Below the pieces are notes generated by a model. The model was not told the DNA's origin. It worked only from the letters and a program-made list of their open reading frames with translations, and made no database searches. The position numbers were made by a program, and so were the translations under genes. From Nansenia antarctica (lineage: Eukaryota > Chordata > Actinopteri > Argentiniformes > Microstomatidae): a DNA stretch of 64,000 nt. The stretch lies in contig OZ022358.1 of assembly GCA_963989245.1 (NCBI GenBank), positions 5,567,665-5,631,664 on the forward strand. The letters are read 5' to 3'. The stretch's first letter is position 1. Every line of letters starts with the position of its first letter. Positions 63,347 to 64,000 of the stretch are shown here, piece by piece.

Positions 63347-63352
63347 AATAAA
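63347..63352 (+). terminator. Probable pygm polyadenylation signal
   Basis: AATAAA about 1.15 kb after the stop codon; the preceding sequence is open 3' UTR with no other strong signal noticed. Confidence 0.6.
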
Positions 63353-63370
63353 GTATGCTACAGATCAATG

Positions 63371-64000
63371 TATTTACATACTTTCTATATACACTTACTA
63401 AATCTATACAGTACAGGATGTGCATTATTCAGTCCTCCGTAGATACTGTACGCTTTCATATGAGAATGTGTATCATAAAGGGGAAACGCAACATTTATTT
63501 CAAATAGAACAGACGGGTCACAAATTGTCAAAAGGGGTGGAATTCGAGAGAAACGTTCACTCTTAGGAACCCTGTAGCATTTGGCTAAAAGAAAAAAATG
63601 ATTTTTACATGGCAAAAATGTTCACAGATTATCCCCCTACGTTCACCATTGACCTTCATTGACCTCATTCCCAAACAGGGAATACTGTTTCTAGACGTGC
63701 ACACACAGTGACACAGTTACCGGCACGCTATATACTGGTACACCTAGTCACAAAAACACATTCTGTGTACTCAACAAGAGAGACCTTTGTTACCAGGGTA
63801 CACCGTGTTATATATAAGTAGGATCTACTTACAGAGGGCTGTTAAGCATTACAAGAGAAGACTACGGAGTACATTTAATGTGTCACCAGTCACTCAAACT
63901 CATTCATTGAATAAGATCGTCGTGGTGTGATGAATTCACAGACAACCCTCTCCCTGTCAGAACCACCACACTGTTGACTTCCCACATGCATCTGAACTCT
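63371..64000. other. No gene seen
   Basis: Sequence beyond the probable pygm end. In mammals SF1 follows; no SF1 exon is recognisable here. Confidence 0.5.

Larger units (their letters stand above)
62196..63370 (+). other. pygm 3' UTR
   Basis: Sequence following the TAA at 62193-62195 up to just past the AATAAA at 63347. No coding frame is supported. It contains the perfect inverted repeat listed separately. Confidence 0.7.

Overview
This is a piece of a teleost fish chromosome. The genes have vertebrate-type introns with GT-AG boundaries, and three genes appear in the order neurexin-2, RasGRP2, muscle glycogen phosphorylase. That is the order I recall for NRXN2-RASGRP2-PYGM on human 11q13. 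The spaces between them are full of fish-type retroelement tails, tRNA-derived SINEs, small inverted-repeat DNA elements and microsatellites. I cannot name the species. I cannot tell which teleost co-ortholog (a or b) each gene is.

Layout. Positions 1-6662 are probably neurexin intron, with a decayed Ty3/Gypsy fragment, an inverted-repeat element and a LINE tail. The first coding exon of alpha-neurexin 2 (minus strand) is at 6663-7383, and the rest of that gene lies beyond the left edge. Positions 7384-40126 hold no confident coding gene. They contain a (GGGGAT)n array, BEL/Pao and Gypsy remnants, repeated LINE 3' tails with ATTC tails, SINEs and several fold-back elements, one of which encloses telomere-like repeats. 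A possible non-coding exon lies near 37.7-37.95 kb. rasgrp2 (minus strand) runs from 47449 to 40127 in 15 coding exons and can be read completely (592 aa). A 2.7 kb interval separates it from pygm (plus strand), whose 20 coding exons from 50210 to 62195 give exactly 842 aa plus stop.

rasgrp2 and pygm are arranged head to head, so their 5' regions share the 47.45-50.2 kb interval. As I remember it, all three human genes lie on one strand, so pygm appears inverted here. The genes are not an operon or pathway. Neurexin is a presynaptic adhesion receptor, RasGRP2 (CalDAG-GEFI) activates Rap1 in response to calcium in platelets and blood cells, and PYGM degrades glycogen in muscle.

I found no evidence for a new multi-gene system. 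The most interesting features are structural: a transposable element sitting exactly at a pygm splice acceptor with a 19-bp duplication of that acceptor, a perfect 66-bp inverted repeat in the pygm 3' UTR, a perfect 65-bp fold-back around telomere-like repeats, a solo LTR containing a minisatellite in rasgrp2, and the same TIR element in introns of both neighbouring genes.
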